Shown one piece after another: positions 56,323 through 64,000 of a stretch of 64,000 nucleotides of DNA. Under the pieces are notes generated by a model. It was not told the DNA's origin. It did not search any database and saw only the letters and a program-made list of their open reading frames with translations. This stretch comes from Allobosea sp. (GTDB taxonomy: Bacteria > Pseudomonadota > Alphaproteobacteria > Rhizobiales > Beijerinckiaceae): assembly GCF_017308075.1 (NCBI RefSeq), contig NZ_JAFKFX010000023.1, positions 186,001-250,000 on the forward strand. The letters run 5' to 3'. The stretch's first letter is position 1; the number at the start of each line of letters is the position of its first letter. The position numbers were made by a program, and so were the translations under genes.

Positions 56323-56979
56323 ATGGCTTATCGGATCCGCGCCTCGCGCATGCTGCTCGCCGGCGGCTTGTTGCTGGCTGCGACCCCTGCCTTTGCCCAG
56401 GAAGGCGTGCTCTTCCAGAACCTGGTGAAAGGCATGGGGCTTTTCGGCAGCGACAAGGACGACATCGAATACAAGCAGCGCGCTCCGCTCGTCGTGCCGC
56501 CGTCCTCGGCACTGCCCCGGCCGCAGGAGCCCGGCGCGACGCGCACCGCCGCCTGGCCGGATGACCCGGACGTCGCCCGCCGCAAGGCTGACCGCGATGG
56601 CGCCCGCGCGCCCTTCTCCAGCACCGAGGCGTTTCGCGGCAACAACAGGCCGGAGATGTCGCAGCAGGAGCTGCGCCGCGGCCGTGTCGCCGGGCGAGCC
56701 AATGGCCCGGAAGGGATCGTTCCGGACCACAACAACTACAACAACCAGATCGCGCCGATCCGCATCGGCCGCGAGATGGCGGCGCGCCAGGCCCAGACCG
56801 ACACGTCCAATCTCGCCTATGGCGTCGAGCCGGAGCGCAAATATCTCTACGAGCCGCCGACCGGCTATCGCATGCCGGCCAGCACGGCGCCGCTCGGACC
56901 CGGCGCGCGCGGCCCGCAGGAAGACAAGCAGGCGGTCGGCCAGCGCGAATTCATCGCCGGCACCAAGCCGATGCAGTAG
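56323..56979 (+). CDS. Secreted hypothetical protein downstream of lspA
   Basis: A 218-residue protein with a signal peptide (RMLLAGGLLLAATPAFAQ) followed by a polar, proline/arginine/asparagine-rich region with no recognisable domain. GMGLFGSDKDDIEYKQRAPL and the HNNYNNQIAPI segment look conserved in Hyphomicrobiales relatives, as far as I recall. GGAG seven bases upstream supports the ATG at 56323. There is no lipobox, although lspA is upstream. Function unknown; its place between lspA and the peptidase pair suggests an envelope role. Confidence 0.75.
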   Translation: MAYRIRASRMLLAGGLLLAATPAFAQEGVLFQNLVKGMGLFGSDKDDIEYKQRAPLVVPPSSALPRPQEPGATRTAAWPDDPDVARRKADRDGARAPFSSTEAFRGNNRPEMSQQELRRGRVAGRANGPEGIVPDHNNYNNQIAPIRIGREMAARQAQTDTSNLAYGVEPERKYLYEPPTGYRMPASTAPLGPGARGPQEDKQAVGQREFIAGTKPMQ

Positions 56980-57137
56980 CGGCCGGGCCTGCCGGCCGGT
57001 ACGCACGCGCCCATGAGGCGATGCGGGCTGGTGTCCGGCGCGGCGCGGGCCTATCTTCCGGTTGAGCCAATTTTCGGCTCGGGGCTTCTTGCGCCCGGGC
57101 CGGCATCCGTCCGTTGCCCGAGGAGTCCGCCCAGCCC

Positions 57138-58430
57138 ATGACGGTCCACACGCCGCCCAGCAGCGTCGCCAGCACGGTCGAAACCTTCCGGCTCGCCAAT
57201 GGCCTCGAGATCGTCGTCGCCCCCGACCACCGGGCTCCGGTCGTGACCCATATGGTCTGGTATCGCAATGGCTCGGGCGACGATCCGGCCGGCAAGTCCG
57301 GCATCGCCCATTTCCTCGAGCACCTGATGTTCAAGGGCACGGCGAAATGGCCGGCCGGCGAATTCTCCAAGATCGTCGCCGGTTATGGCGGCCAGGAGAA
57401 TGCCTTCACCTCTTTCGATTACACCGCCTATTTCCAGCGCGTGCCGAAGGAGCACTTACGCGCGATGATGGATTACGAGGCCGACCGGATGACCGGCCTC
57501 GCCTTCGACGAGAGCGTCGTCGGTCCGGAGCGCGACGTGGTGCTCGAGGAACGGCGCATGCGCGTCGACGCCGACCCCGCCGCCCAGCTCGGCGAGGAGT
57601 TCTCCAGCGCGCTCTATGTCCATCATCCCTATGGCACGCCGATCATCGGCTGGGAGCACGAGATCGAGGGGCTCTCCCGCGACGATGCCTTCGCCTATTA
57701 TCAGCGCTTCTACACACCGGAGAACGCGATCCTCGTCGTCGCCGGCGATGTCGAGCCGGCCGAGGTGCTGCGCCTGGCGCAGGAGACCTATGGCACGATT
57801 CCGGCGCGCGGCGAGCCGCCGCGCCGCAACCGGCCGGCAGAGCCCGATCCGCGCGCCGCGCGCCGGGTCTCGCTGACCGATCCGCGCGTGCAGCAGCCTT
57901 CGCTGCGCCGCGCCTGGCTGACCCCGACCTATCTCTCCGACAAGCGCGATCATGCCTTCGCCCTCGAGCTGGCATCGGAGATACTCGGTGGCGGCACGAC
58001 CTCTCGGCTCTATCGCCGGCTCTGCGTCGAGCAGGAACTGGCGGCCGGCGCCGGCGCCTATTTCATGGGATCGATGGTCGACCGCTCCGCCTTCCAGGTC
58101 TCGGTGAGCCCGCGGCCCGGCGTCGCGATGACGGCACTGGAGGCGGGCCTCGACGCGGCACTCGCAGCGTTTATCGCGGATGGGCCGACTGAACTCGAAC
58201 TCGCCCGGGCCCGCACCCGCCTCGTCGCCGAGACGATCTTCGCCCGTGACAGCCAATCCTCGCTGGCGCGCATCTTCGGCGCTTCGCTCGCCGTTGGCGA
58301 GACCGTCGAGGATGTGCTGCTCTGGCCCCAGCGCATCGAGGCCGTCACCCGCGAGCAGGTTCTCGAGGCGGTGCGCCTCTATCTCAGGCCCGATCGTTCG
58401 GTCACCGGGCTGCTCCTGCCCGCCGCCTGA
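57138..58430 (+). CDS. M16 family zinc peptidase, catalytic member
   Basis: A 430-residue pitrilysin-type protein. The inverted zinc motif HFLEH is present in GIAHFLEHLMFKGT, with the downstream glutamate in VVLEERRMR, so it should be catalytic. The companion gene encodes the complementary subunit. The ATG at 57138 is used; an in-frame TTG at 57114 is possible. It has no obvious signal peptide. The family includes processing peptidases and the bacterial M16B pair. Confidence 0.93.
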   Translation: MTVHTPPSSVASTVETFRLANGLEIVVAPDHRAPVVTHMVWYRNGSGDDPAGKSGIAHFLEHLMFKGTAKWPAGEFSKIVAGYGGQENAFTSFDYTAYFQRVPKEHLRAMMDYEADRMTGLAFDESVVGPERDVVLEERRMRVDADPAAQLGEEFSSALYVHHPYGTPIIGWEHEIEGLSRDDAFAYYQRFYTPENAILVVAGDVEPAEVLRLAQETYGTIPARGEPPRRNRPAEPDPRAARRVSLTDPRVQQPSLRRAWLTPTYLSDKRDHAFALELASEILGGGTTSRLYRRLCVEQELAAGAGAYFMGSMVDRSAFQVSVSPRPGVAMTALEAGLDAALAAFIADGPTELELARARTRLVAETIFARDSQSSLARIFGASLAVGETVEDVLLWPQRIEAVTREQVLEAVRLYLRPDRSVTGLLLPAA

Positions 58431-58536
58431 TCCGCCGGAGCAGGCTACGAGAACGGAAGCCGGGTCTTTCGTGTCGAGCCTGTTCCGAACTCTGGACAGC
58501 AACCGGGCCTCAGCCGTCACGCCGTCAGGAAACGCC

Positions 58537-59829
58537 ATGAACGCGCCGACCATCCCCGCCCTTGCCGCCCCCGGCCCCGCGCTCGACGTGCAGCGCGTCA
58601 CCGCTTCCTGCGGCGTCGAGGCCTGGCTGGTCGAGGAGCACAGCCTGCCGCTGCTGGCGCTCGATTTCGCCTTCGACGGCGGTGCCAACCGCGACCCCGC
58701 CGACGCTGCTGGCAGCGTCAACCTGGTCTCCGGCCTGCTCGACGAGGGCGCCGGCGATCTCGACGCCGAGGCCTTCCAGGGGCGCATGGCCGACCATGCG
58801 ATCAGCCTGTCCTTCGATGCGCGGCGCGACGATTTCCACGGTCAGGTGCAGACCCTGTCGCGCCATCGGGACACCGCCTTCGAACTGCTCGGGCTCGCGC
58901 TCAACGCGCCGCGCTTCGACGCCGATGCCGTCTCGCGGGTCAAGGCACAGGTCATCGCCGGGCTGCAGCGCCAGGCCCAGAACCCCGATGCGCTCTGCCG
59001 CAACGCGCTCTTCGCCGCAGCCTTTCCCGGCCATGCCTATGGCCGCCCGGAGCGCGGCGAGATCGCCAGCGTCGGCGCCTTGCAGCCGGAGGCGCTGAAG
59101 AGCCTGACGCGTGATCTGCTGACGCGTGGCGGGCTCAGATTCGTCGCCGTCGGCGACATCACCGCCACCGAACTGGCGCAGCGCCTGGACGATCTTTTCG
59201 CCAGGCTCCCGGCCGGGCAGCCGCGGACCATGCCGGAGGCCGGCCTGCCGATCGCCGATCTCGGCAAGACCCATGTCGTCGATCTCGACGTGCCGCAGAC
59301 CGTGCTGCGCTTCATCGGCCCCGGCCTGATGCGGCATGATCCCGATTTCTTCGCCGGCACCGTGCTGAACCACATCCTCGGCGGCTCGGCCTTCACCTCG
59401 CGCCTGTTCATGGAGGTCCGCGAGAAGCGCGGCCTCGCCTATGGCGTCTCCTCCAGCCTGATGCCGCTGCGCCAGAGCGGGTTCCTGATCGGCGGGACCT
59501 CGACCCGTAACGACCGCGTCGCCGAATCCATGACGGTGATCCGCGAGGAGATCGCCAAGCTCGCCGCAGAAGGGCCGAGCGAGCATGAGGTCGAGGAGGC
59601 CAAGCGCTACATCATCGGCTCCTACCCGCTGCGGTTCGACACCTCGCCCAAGATCGCCGCCGAATTGCTCGGCCTCGCGGTCTCCGGCTACGGCCCGGAA
59701 TTCCTGGCCGAACGCAACCGGCGCTTCGCCGAGGTCACGCTCGCCGATGTCCGGCGTGTCGCATCGCGCCTCTTCGGCGATGGGCGCCTCCTGGTGCAGG
59801 CCGTCGGCCGCCCGGTCGGGCTCGCCTGA
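58537..59829 (+). CDS. M16 family protein, non-catalytic partner
   Basis: A 430-residue homologue, the same length as the gene before it. The zinc motif is missing: the HxxEH position reads NLVSG within SVNLVSGLLDEGA. The second-subunit signature RLFMEVREKRGLAYGVSSS, with the Arg/Tyr pair that completes the active site in M16B heterodimers, is kept. The two should form an obligate heterodimer. The ATG follows CAGGAAA. Confidence 0.93.
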   Translation: MNAPTIPALAAPGPALDVQRVTASCGVEAWLVEEHSLPLLALDFAFDGGANRDPADAAGSVNLVSGLLDEGAGDLDAEAFQGRMADHAISLSFDARRDDFHGQVQTLSRHRDTAFELLGLALNAPRFDADAVSRVKAQVIAGLQRQAQNPDALCRNALFAAAFPGHAYGRPERGEIASVGALQPEALKSLTRDLLTRGGLRFVAVGDITATELAQRLDDLFARLPAGQPRTMPEAGLPIADLGKTHVVDLDVPQTVLRFIGPGLMRHDPDFFAGTVLNHILGGSAFTSRLFMEVREKRGLAYGVSSSLMPLRQSGFLIGGTSTRNDRVAESMTVIREEIAKLAAEGPSEHEVEEAKRYIIGSYPLRFDTSPKIAAELLGLAVSGYGPEFLAERNRRFAEVTLADVRRVASRLFGDGRLLVQAVGRPVGLA

Positions 59830-59867
59830 GCGTTACCATCCTTCCTCCAGCCGTCCGGATCCGCTCC

Positions 59868-61184
59868 ATGCTCCAGCAAAGCCTCGATCTCGCGCTCGTC
59901 TCCGGTGTCGGCGAAGGCGGGATTCCCGATGCCGCCTTCGAGAAGGCGGTGGCCGATCTTGCTCCCGCTCTGGCGCGGTTGAATGGCGAGGCCAAGACCC
60001 TGCCGCTGCTCGGCCTGCCGGCCGATACCGCCGACCTCGCTCCGGTGCGGGCCGCTGCCGAGCGTCTGCGCCAGGGGGCCAGCGACGTGCTCGTGCTCGG
60101 CACCGGCGGCTCCAGCCTCGGCGGCCAGACGCTGGCGCAGCTCACCGGTTACGGCACCGCCGGCCTCTCGGCCTTCCTGCCGGAACCGCGCGTCCATTTC
60201 ATCGACAATCTCGACCCGCTGACCTTTGCGGCGCTGCTGAAGACATTGCCGCTGAAGACGACCAAGTTCGTCTCGATCTCGAAATCCGGCGGCACCGGCG
60301 AGACCCTGCTGCAGACCATCGCCGCGATCACCGCATTGCGCGGCGCCGGCATCGCCGAGGACAAGATCGGCTGGCATTTCCAGGGCCTCTCCGAGCCGGC
60401 CAGGCCCGGCAAGCTGCATGCGCTGCGGGCCCTGCTCGAGCCGTTCGGCGTGCCCTTCCTCGAGCATCATACCGGCGTCGGCGGGCGCTATTCGGTGCTG
60501 ACCAATTGCGGCCTGCTGCCGGCGGCGGTGCTCGGCCTCGACATCGTCGCGCTGCGCCAGGGTGCCGCCAAGGCGCTCGCCCCGGTCCTCGCCGGCAAGG
60601 GCGTCAAGGAGACCCCGGCGGCGCTCGGCGCCGCCCTCAACCTCGCGGCGATGCGCAACGGCAAGAACATCGCCGTGCTGATGCCCTATGCTGATAAGCT
60701 CGCTTTGCTCACCCGCTGGTGGATGCAGCTCTGGGCCGAGAGCCTCGGCAAGGACGGGCAGGGCACCCAGCCGGTCGGCGCGCTCGGGCCGGTCGACCAG
60801 CATTCGCAGCAGCAGCTCTATCTCGCCGGTCCGAAGGACAAGCTCTTCACGGTGCTGACCGTCGCCAACAAGGGCAAGGGCCCGGCGATCGACGCGGCGC
60901 TGGCAAAGCAGATCGGCGAAGGCGATTTCGCCGGCAAGACGATCGGCGACCTCGTCGCGGCGCAGGGTCTCGCCATGATCGACACCTTCGCCAAGAACGG
61001 CCGCGCGGTGCGCAAGCTTCATGTCGACGTGGTCGACGAGGCGAGCCATGGCGAGATCCTGATGCATTTCATGCTCGAGACCATCCTTACCGGCTACGCC
61101 ATGGGCGTCGACCCGTTCGACCAGCCGGCGGTCGAGCAGGCGAAGATCCTCGCCAAGCGTTATCTTGCCGAAGGGCGCGGCTGA
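59868..61184 (+). CDS. pgi: Glucose-6-phosphate isomerase
   Basis: A 438-residue enzyme interconverting glucose-6-phosphate and fructose-6-phosphate. VLGTGGSSLGGQTL, SISKSGGTGETLLQ, QLWAESLGKDGQG and VDQHSQQQLYL mark the sugar-phosphate and catalytic sites. It is shorter than the roughly 550-residue E. coli type and matches the compact alphaproteobacterial/archaeal-like group. It starts 38 bases after the M16 pair. Confidence 0.95.
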   Translation: MLQQSLDLALVSGVGEGGIPDAAFEKAVADLAPALARLNGEAKTLPLLGLPADTADLAPVRAAAERLRQGASDVLVLGTGGSSLGGQTLAQLTGYGTAGLSAFLPEPRVHFIDNLDPLTFAALLKTLPLKTTKFVSISKSGGTGETLLQTIAAITALRGAGIAEDKIGWHFQGLSEPARPGKLHALRALLEPFGVPFLEHHTGVGGRYSVLTNCGLLPAAVLGLDIVALRQGAAKALAPVLAGKGVKETPAALGAALNLAAMRNGKNIAVLMPYADKLALLTRWWMQLWAESLGKDGQGTQPVGALGPVDQHSQQQLYLAGPKDKLFTVLTVANKGKGPAIDAALAKQIGEGDFAGKTIGDLVAAQGLAMIDTFAKNGRAVRKLHVDVVDEASHGEILMHFMLETILTGYAMGVDPFDQPAVEQAKILAKRYLAEGRG

Positions 61185-61217
61185 GCGAATCGGCCGGACC
61201 GCTGCTTTCACCCACGA

Positions 61218-61307
61218 CGTCATCCCGGGCGAAGCGAAGCGCAGATCCGGGATCCATTATCGAGCGCGGAGCTCTGCGATGGATCCCGGTGCAAGGCCGG
61301 GATGACG
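61218..61307. repeat. Dispersed palindromic repeat (GTCATCCCGG family)
   Basis: Ends CGTCATCCCGG and CCGGGATGACG are inverted, and the interior holds GATCCGGGATCCAT facing ATGGATCCCGG. It lies between pgi and mutL. Same architecture as the copy at 36334. Confidence 0.8.
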
Positions 61308-61354
61308 CGATTTGAAGCTCGCGCCGAGCTTCAACGCTATTCCAGAACGTGCTC

Positions 61355-63172
61355 ATGACCGTCCGCCGCCTCGATCCCGTCCTTGTCGACCGCATCGCCG
61401 CCGGCGAGGTGATCGAGCGGCCGGCCGCCGCCGCCAAGGAATTGGTCGAGAACGCCCTCGATGCCGGCGCCCGCTCGATCGCGGTGACCATCGCCGCCGG
61501 TGGGCGCGAACTGATCCGCGTCGTCGACGACGGCGCCGGCATGACACCGGAGGATCTCGCGCTCTCGGTCGAGCGCCACGCCACCTCCAAGCTTCCCGAT
61601 GGCGACCTCTTCGCCATCCGCTCGCTCGGCTTCCGCGGCGAGGCCTTGCCCTCGATCGGCTCGGTGGCGCGGCTCTCGATCACGACGCGCCGGCGCGAGG
61701 CGGCGCAGGGCTCCGCACTGGTGGTCGAGGCCGGCGTCAAGGGACCGGTGCGGCCGGCGGCTGCGGCCCACGGCACCCGCATCGAGGTCAGCGACCTTTT
61801 CATCTTCACTCCGGCGCGGCTGAAATTCCTGAAAAGCGACCGGGCGGAGGCGCAGGCCGTCTCCGACATGCTGCGCCGCCTCGCCATCGCCCATCCCGAG
61901 GTGCGCTTCTCACTCGAAGGCGAGCATGTCAGCGCCTTCGACTGGCCGGCCGAGCCGATCGGCGCCGACGGCCGCCTGCGCCGGCTCGGTCGGGCGCTCG
62001 GACGCGACTTCCCGGAGAATGCGCTGCCGGTCGAGGCCGAACGCGAAGGCGTCAGGCTCTCGGGCTTCGCCGGCTTGCCGACCTTCCATCGCGGCACCTC
62101 GGCCGGCGTCCACATGGCAGTGAACGGGCGCCCGGTGCGCGACAAGCTGCTGCTCTCGGCGGTGCGCGGCGCCTATGCCGACGTCGTGCCCTCGGACCGG
62201 CATCCGGTGCTCTATCTCGACGTGCTCTGCGACCCCGCCGCCGTCGACGTCAACGTCCACCCGGCGAAGAGCGAGGTGCGCTTCCGCGATCCCGCCCTGG
62301 TGCGCGGCCTCGTGGTGTCCAGTCTCAAGGCGACGCTGGCGAGCGCCGGCCATCGCGCCACCTCGACCGGCGGCGCCCGCACGCTCGAAGCCTTCCGCGC
62401 CGTCTTCTCGGGCGGCGGCTCAGGCGGCGGCGCTGGTTCGATCCAGCGGCCAAACTTCGGCAGCGTTGCCGACTGGCGCCTGCCCGAGCCGCCTGCGCCC
62501 GCGGAGCCGCTCCAGTCCGGCTTTTCCGATTTCGCCATGCCCTCGGCCGATGCCCGGGCTCATCTCGCCGAGCCGGCGCAAGATGCGCTCGACCGGCCGC
62601 TCGGCGCCGCCCGCGCCCAGGTCCACGGCACCTATCTGATCGCGCAGACCCGCGACGGCATGGTCATCGTCGACCAGCACGCCGCCCATGAGCGGCTGGT
62701 CTATGAGCGGCTCAAGGCCGAGCGTGAGAAGAGCGGCATCGCCCGCCAGCCCTTGCTGCTGCCCGAGGTGGTCGAGCTTGACCCGGTCGATGCCGACCGG
62801 CTCAACGCGGCGGCCCCCGATCTCGCCTCGCTCGGCCTCGTCATCGAGAGCTTCGGCCCCGGCGCCGTGCTGGTGCGTGAGGCGCCGGCAGCCATAGCTG
62901 GCGGCAATCTCCAGGGCATCGTCCGCGATGTCGCCGACACGCTGGCCGAGCATGGCGATACCGGCTCGCTGGAGCGCCGGCTCGACCATGTGCTGGCGAC
63001 CATGGCCTGCCACAACTCGGTCAGGGCCGGACGCCGCCTGCGGCCGGAGGAGATGGACGCGCTGCTGCGCGAGATGGAGGCGACGCCGAATTCCGGCCAG
63101 TGCAATCACGGCCGGCCGACCTATGTCGAGCTCAAACTCGCCGATATCGAGAAGCTGTTCGGGAGAAGGTAG
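61355..63172 (+). CDS. mutL: DNA mismatch repair protein MutL
   Basis: A 605-residue GHKL ATPase acting with MutS. VIERPAAAAKELVENALDAG, VVDDGAGM and SLGFRGEALPSIGSV are the ATP-binding motifs. The C-terminal endonuclease-type region has LIAQTRDGMVIVDQHAAHER and ends TYVELKLADIEKLFGR. A variable linker lies between residues 340 and 430. The ATG at 61355 is preferred over a GTG six bases earlier. Confidence 0.96.
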   Translation: MTVRRLDPVLVDRIAAGEVIERPAAAAKELVENALDAGARSIAVTIAAGGRELIRVVDDGAGMTPEDLALSVERHATSKLPDGDLFAIRSLGFRGEALPSIGSVARLSITTRRREAAQGSALVVEAGVKGPVRPAAAAHGTRIEVSDLFIFTPARLKFLKSDRAEAQAVSDMLRRLAIAHPEVRFSLEGEHVSAFDWPAEPIGADGRLRRLGRALGRDFPENALPVEAEREGVRLSGFAGLPTFHRGTSAGVHMAVNGRPVRDKLLLSAVRGAYADVVPSDRHPVLYLDVLCDPAAVDVNVHPAKSEVRFRDPALVRGLVVSSLKATLASAGHRATSTGGARTLEAFRAVFSGGGSGGGAGSIQRPNFGSVADWRLPEPPAPAEPLQSGFSDFAMPSADARAHLAEPAQDALDRPLGAARAQVHGTYLIAQTRDGMVIVDQHAAHERLVYERLKAEREKSGIARQPLLLPEVVELDPVDADRLNAAAPDLASLGLVIESFGPGAVLVREAPAAIAGGNLQGIVRDVADTLAEHGDTGSLERRLDHVLATMACHNSVRAGRRLRPEEMDALLREMEATPNSGQCNHGRPTYVELKLADIEKLFGRR

Positions 63173-63179
63173 CGCCATC

Positions 63180-63261
63180 CGTCATTGCGAGGAGCGTAGC
63201 GACGACGCAATCCAGGGGGGCTGCGTGAGGCCCCTGGATTGCTTCGCTACGCTCGCAATGG
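63180..63261. repeat. Dispersed palindrome (GTCATTGCGAG family), left of the GIY-YIG gene
   Basis: CGTCATTGCGAGGAGCGTAG faces CTACGCTCGCAATGG with GCAATCCAGG/CCTGGATTGC inside. It sits directly after mutL and 42 bases before the GIY-YIG start. Confidence 0.8.
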
Positions 63262-63303
63262 CGGCTATTGAGACTCTGGGCCAGCGAAGCCGAAAGGTTG
63301 AGC

Positions 63304-63594
63304 ATGCGCGAACCGGCCGTTTACATCATGGCAAATCAGCGCAACGGAACGCTCTACGTCGGCGTGACCTCGAATTTGGCCGAGCGTGTCTGGCAGCACC
63401 GCGGAGGCCTGACGCCGGGCTTCACCAGACGATATGGCTGCAAGATTCTGGTTTGGCATGAACGTTACGAGCGCATGGCGGAGGCCATCGGACGGGAGAA
63501 GCAGATCAAGGGCGGTTCGCGTGCGAAGAAGTTGGCACTGATCGAGGCGGCGAACCCGAACTGGCGCGATCTTTACGAGGACTTGACCGGCTGA
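63304..63594 (+). CDS. GIY-YIG nuclease-domain protein
   Basis: A 96-residue protein that is a single GIY-YIG domain. VYIMANQRNGTLYVGVTSNL contains the two strand motifs, the arginine is in RVWQHR, and the glutamate is in GREKQIKG. It resembles the UPF0213/YhbQ-like short proteins. The ATG at 63304 begins the domain; the frame opens further upstream in the repeat. It is flanked on both sides by copies of the same dispersed palindrome, suggesting a role in repeat movement. Function not established. Confidence 0.85.
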   Translation: MREPAVYIMANQRNGTLYVGVTSNLAERVWQHRGGLTPGFTRRYGCKILVWHERYERMAEAIGREKQIKGGSRAKKLALIEAANPNWRDLYEDLTG

Positions 63595-63601
63595 CACCGA
63601 T

Positions 63602-63687
63602 CGTCATTGCGAGCGAAGCGAAGCAATCCGCAACCTGGAGCTCTGCCGCCTCTGGATTGCTTCGTCGCTTCGCGCCTCGCAATGACG
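63602..63687. repeat. Dispersed palindrome (GTCATTGCGAG family), right of the GIY-YIG gene
   Basis: CGTCATTGCGAGCGAAGCG faces the inverted CGCCTCGCAATGACG, with GAAGCAATCC/GGATTGCTTC inside. It begins eight bases after the GIY-YIG stop and ends next to rsmD. Confidence 0.8.
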
Positions 63688-63694
63688 GGGAGGT

Positions 63695-64000
63695 TCACAC
63701 CGCCCGCAGGAACCGCACCTGCGTCTCGCCATAATCCCGGCGGTCGAGCTCCTCGAAGCCCTCGGGAAGGGCGATCTCCGCACCAGACGCTTCCTCGAAC
63801 ACGACCAGCGCGTCCTTGGCGAGCCAGCCGCCTTCGCGGGCCGAGGCAAGCGCCTTCTCGCCCAGCCTCTTGCGATAGGGTGGGTCGCAGAAGACGAGGT
63901 CGAAGGGCGCCATCGCGCTGATCGGCCCGAGCTTCGTCGCGTCGCGGCGGAAGATCCGGCTGACCCCGGCGAGGCCGAAATTCATCTGGTTCTCGCGGAT
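63695..64000 (-). CDS. rsmD: 16S rRNA (guanine966-N2)-methyltransferase RsmD (N-terminus outside window)
   Basis: The C-terminal 101 residues or so of a family usually about 185 long; the frame stays open to the window edge, so the start lies beyond it. It shows the methyltransferase motif FDLVFCDPPYRKRLG with the DPPY catalytic loop and ends DYGETQVRFLRAV, as RsmD does. It methylates the 30S subunit RNA. Confidence 0.9.
   Translation of the reverse strand: MRENQMNFGLAGVSRIFRRDATKLGPISAMAPFDLVFCDPPYRKRLGEKALASAREGGWLAKDALVVFEEASGAEIALPEGFEELDRRDYGETQVRFLRAV

Overview
The window is GC-rich, densely coding DNA with short intergenic gaps. It has no rRNA, tRNA, CRISPR array, insertion sequence or prophage that I can see. 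The gene families point to an alphaproteobacterium of the Hyphomicrobiales (Rhizobiales): MinCDE with a CtrA-like box, a PodJ-like polar organizer, an FDH cluster with DUF3305/DUF3306 proteins, a single-domain CheY, and lspA followed by paired M16 peptidases. A Bosea- or Methylobacterium-like genus is a guess from gene content, not a measurement.

Layout. 1-3503 is the end of a Dpp/Opp peptide ABC importer operon (two permeases, two ATPases). 3683-4936 is a polytopic membrane protein on the minus strand. 5134-7197 is a compact molybdenum-enzyme maturation operon (DUF2478, fdhD, mobA). 7269-13363 carries small and housekeeping genes: a 40-codon membrane ORF, an SRPBCC protein, an OmpA/TssL-like protein, mrp-tusA, a WD40-cytochrome c fusion and minCDE. 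13811-14554 is a nucleotidyltransferase.

14596-28033 is the most distinctive region. A divergent promoter at about 16636-16764 separates a 679-residue polyferredoxin (minus) from a plus-strand series. That series encodes a degenerate biotin/lipoate ligase-like protein, DUF6505-, DUF6352-, DUF3305- and DUF3306-like proteins, an HTH-TorD fusion, a Tat-targeted 64-residue protein and formate dehydrogenase alpha, beta and gamma. A terminator follows, then mobB and moeA. With fdhD and mobA these genes would assemble a Tat-exported, quinone-linked periplasmic formate dehydrogenase. The accessory proteins of unknown function are the best candidates for an undescribed maturation, electron-transfer or regulatory module.

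28152-33424 holds a TauE/SafE exporter coupled to a TIGR02186-like protein, then a PodJ-like gene. 33794-39968 is a MerR regulator and a beta-oxidation set (acyl-CoA dehydrogenase, thiolase, FadB-type enzyme) with a palindromic operator over its promoter. 39969-45426 contains a LysR/SDR divergent pair, a peptide-deformylase-like protein lacking two of three metal ligands, a branched-chain-type binding protein and a class III aminotransferase. 45546-52494 contains a TPR protein, a degenerate EAL protein, a HAD phosphatase, CheY, a MaoC hydratase and ribF. 52701-64000 is housekeeping (ileS, lspA, M16 pair, pgi, mutL, partial rsmD), plus a GIY-YIG gene bracketed by two copies of a dispersed palindrome. 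Several related dispersed palindromes are scattered through intergenic gaps.
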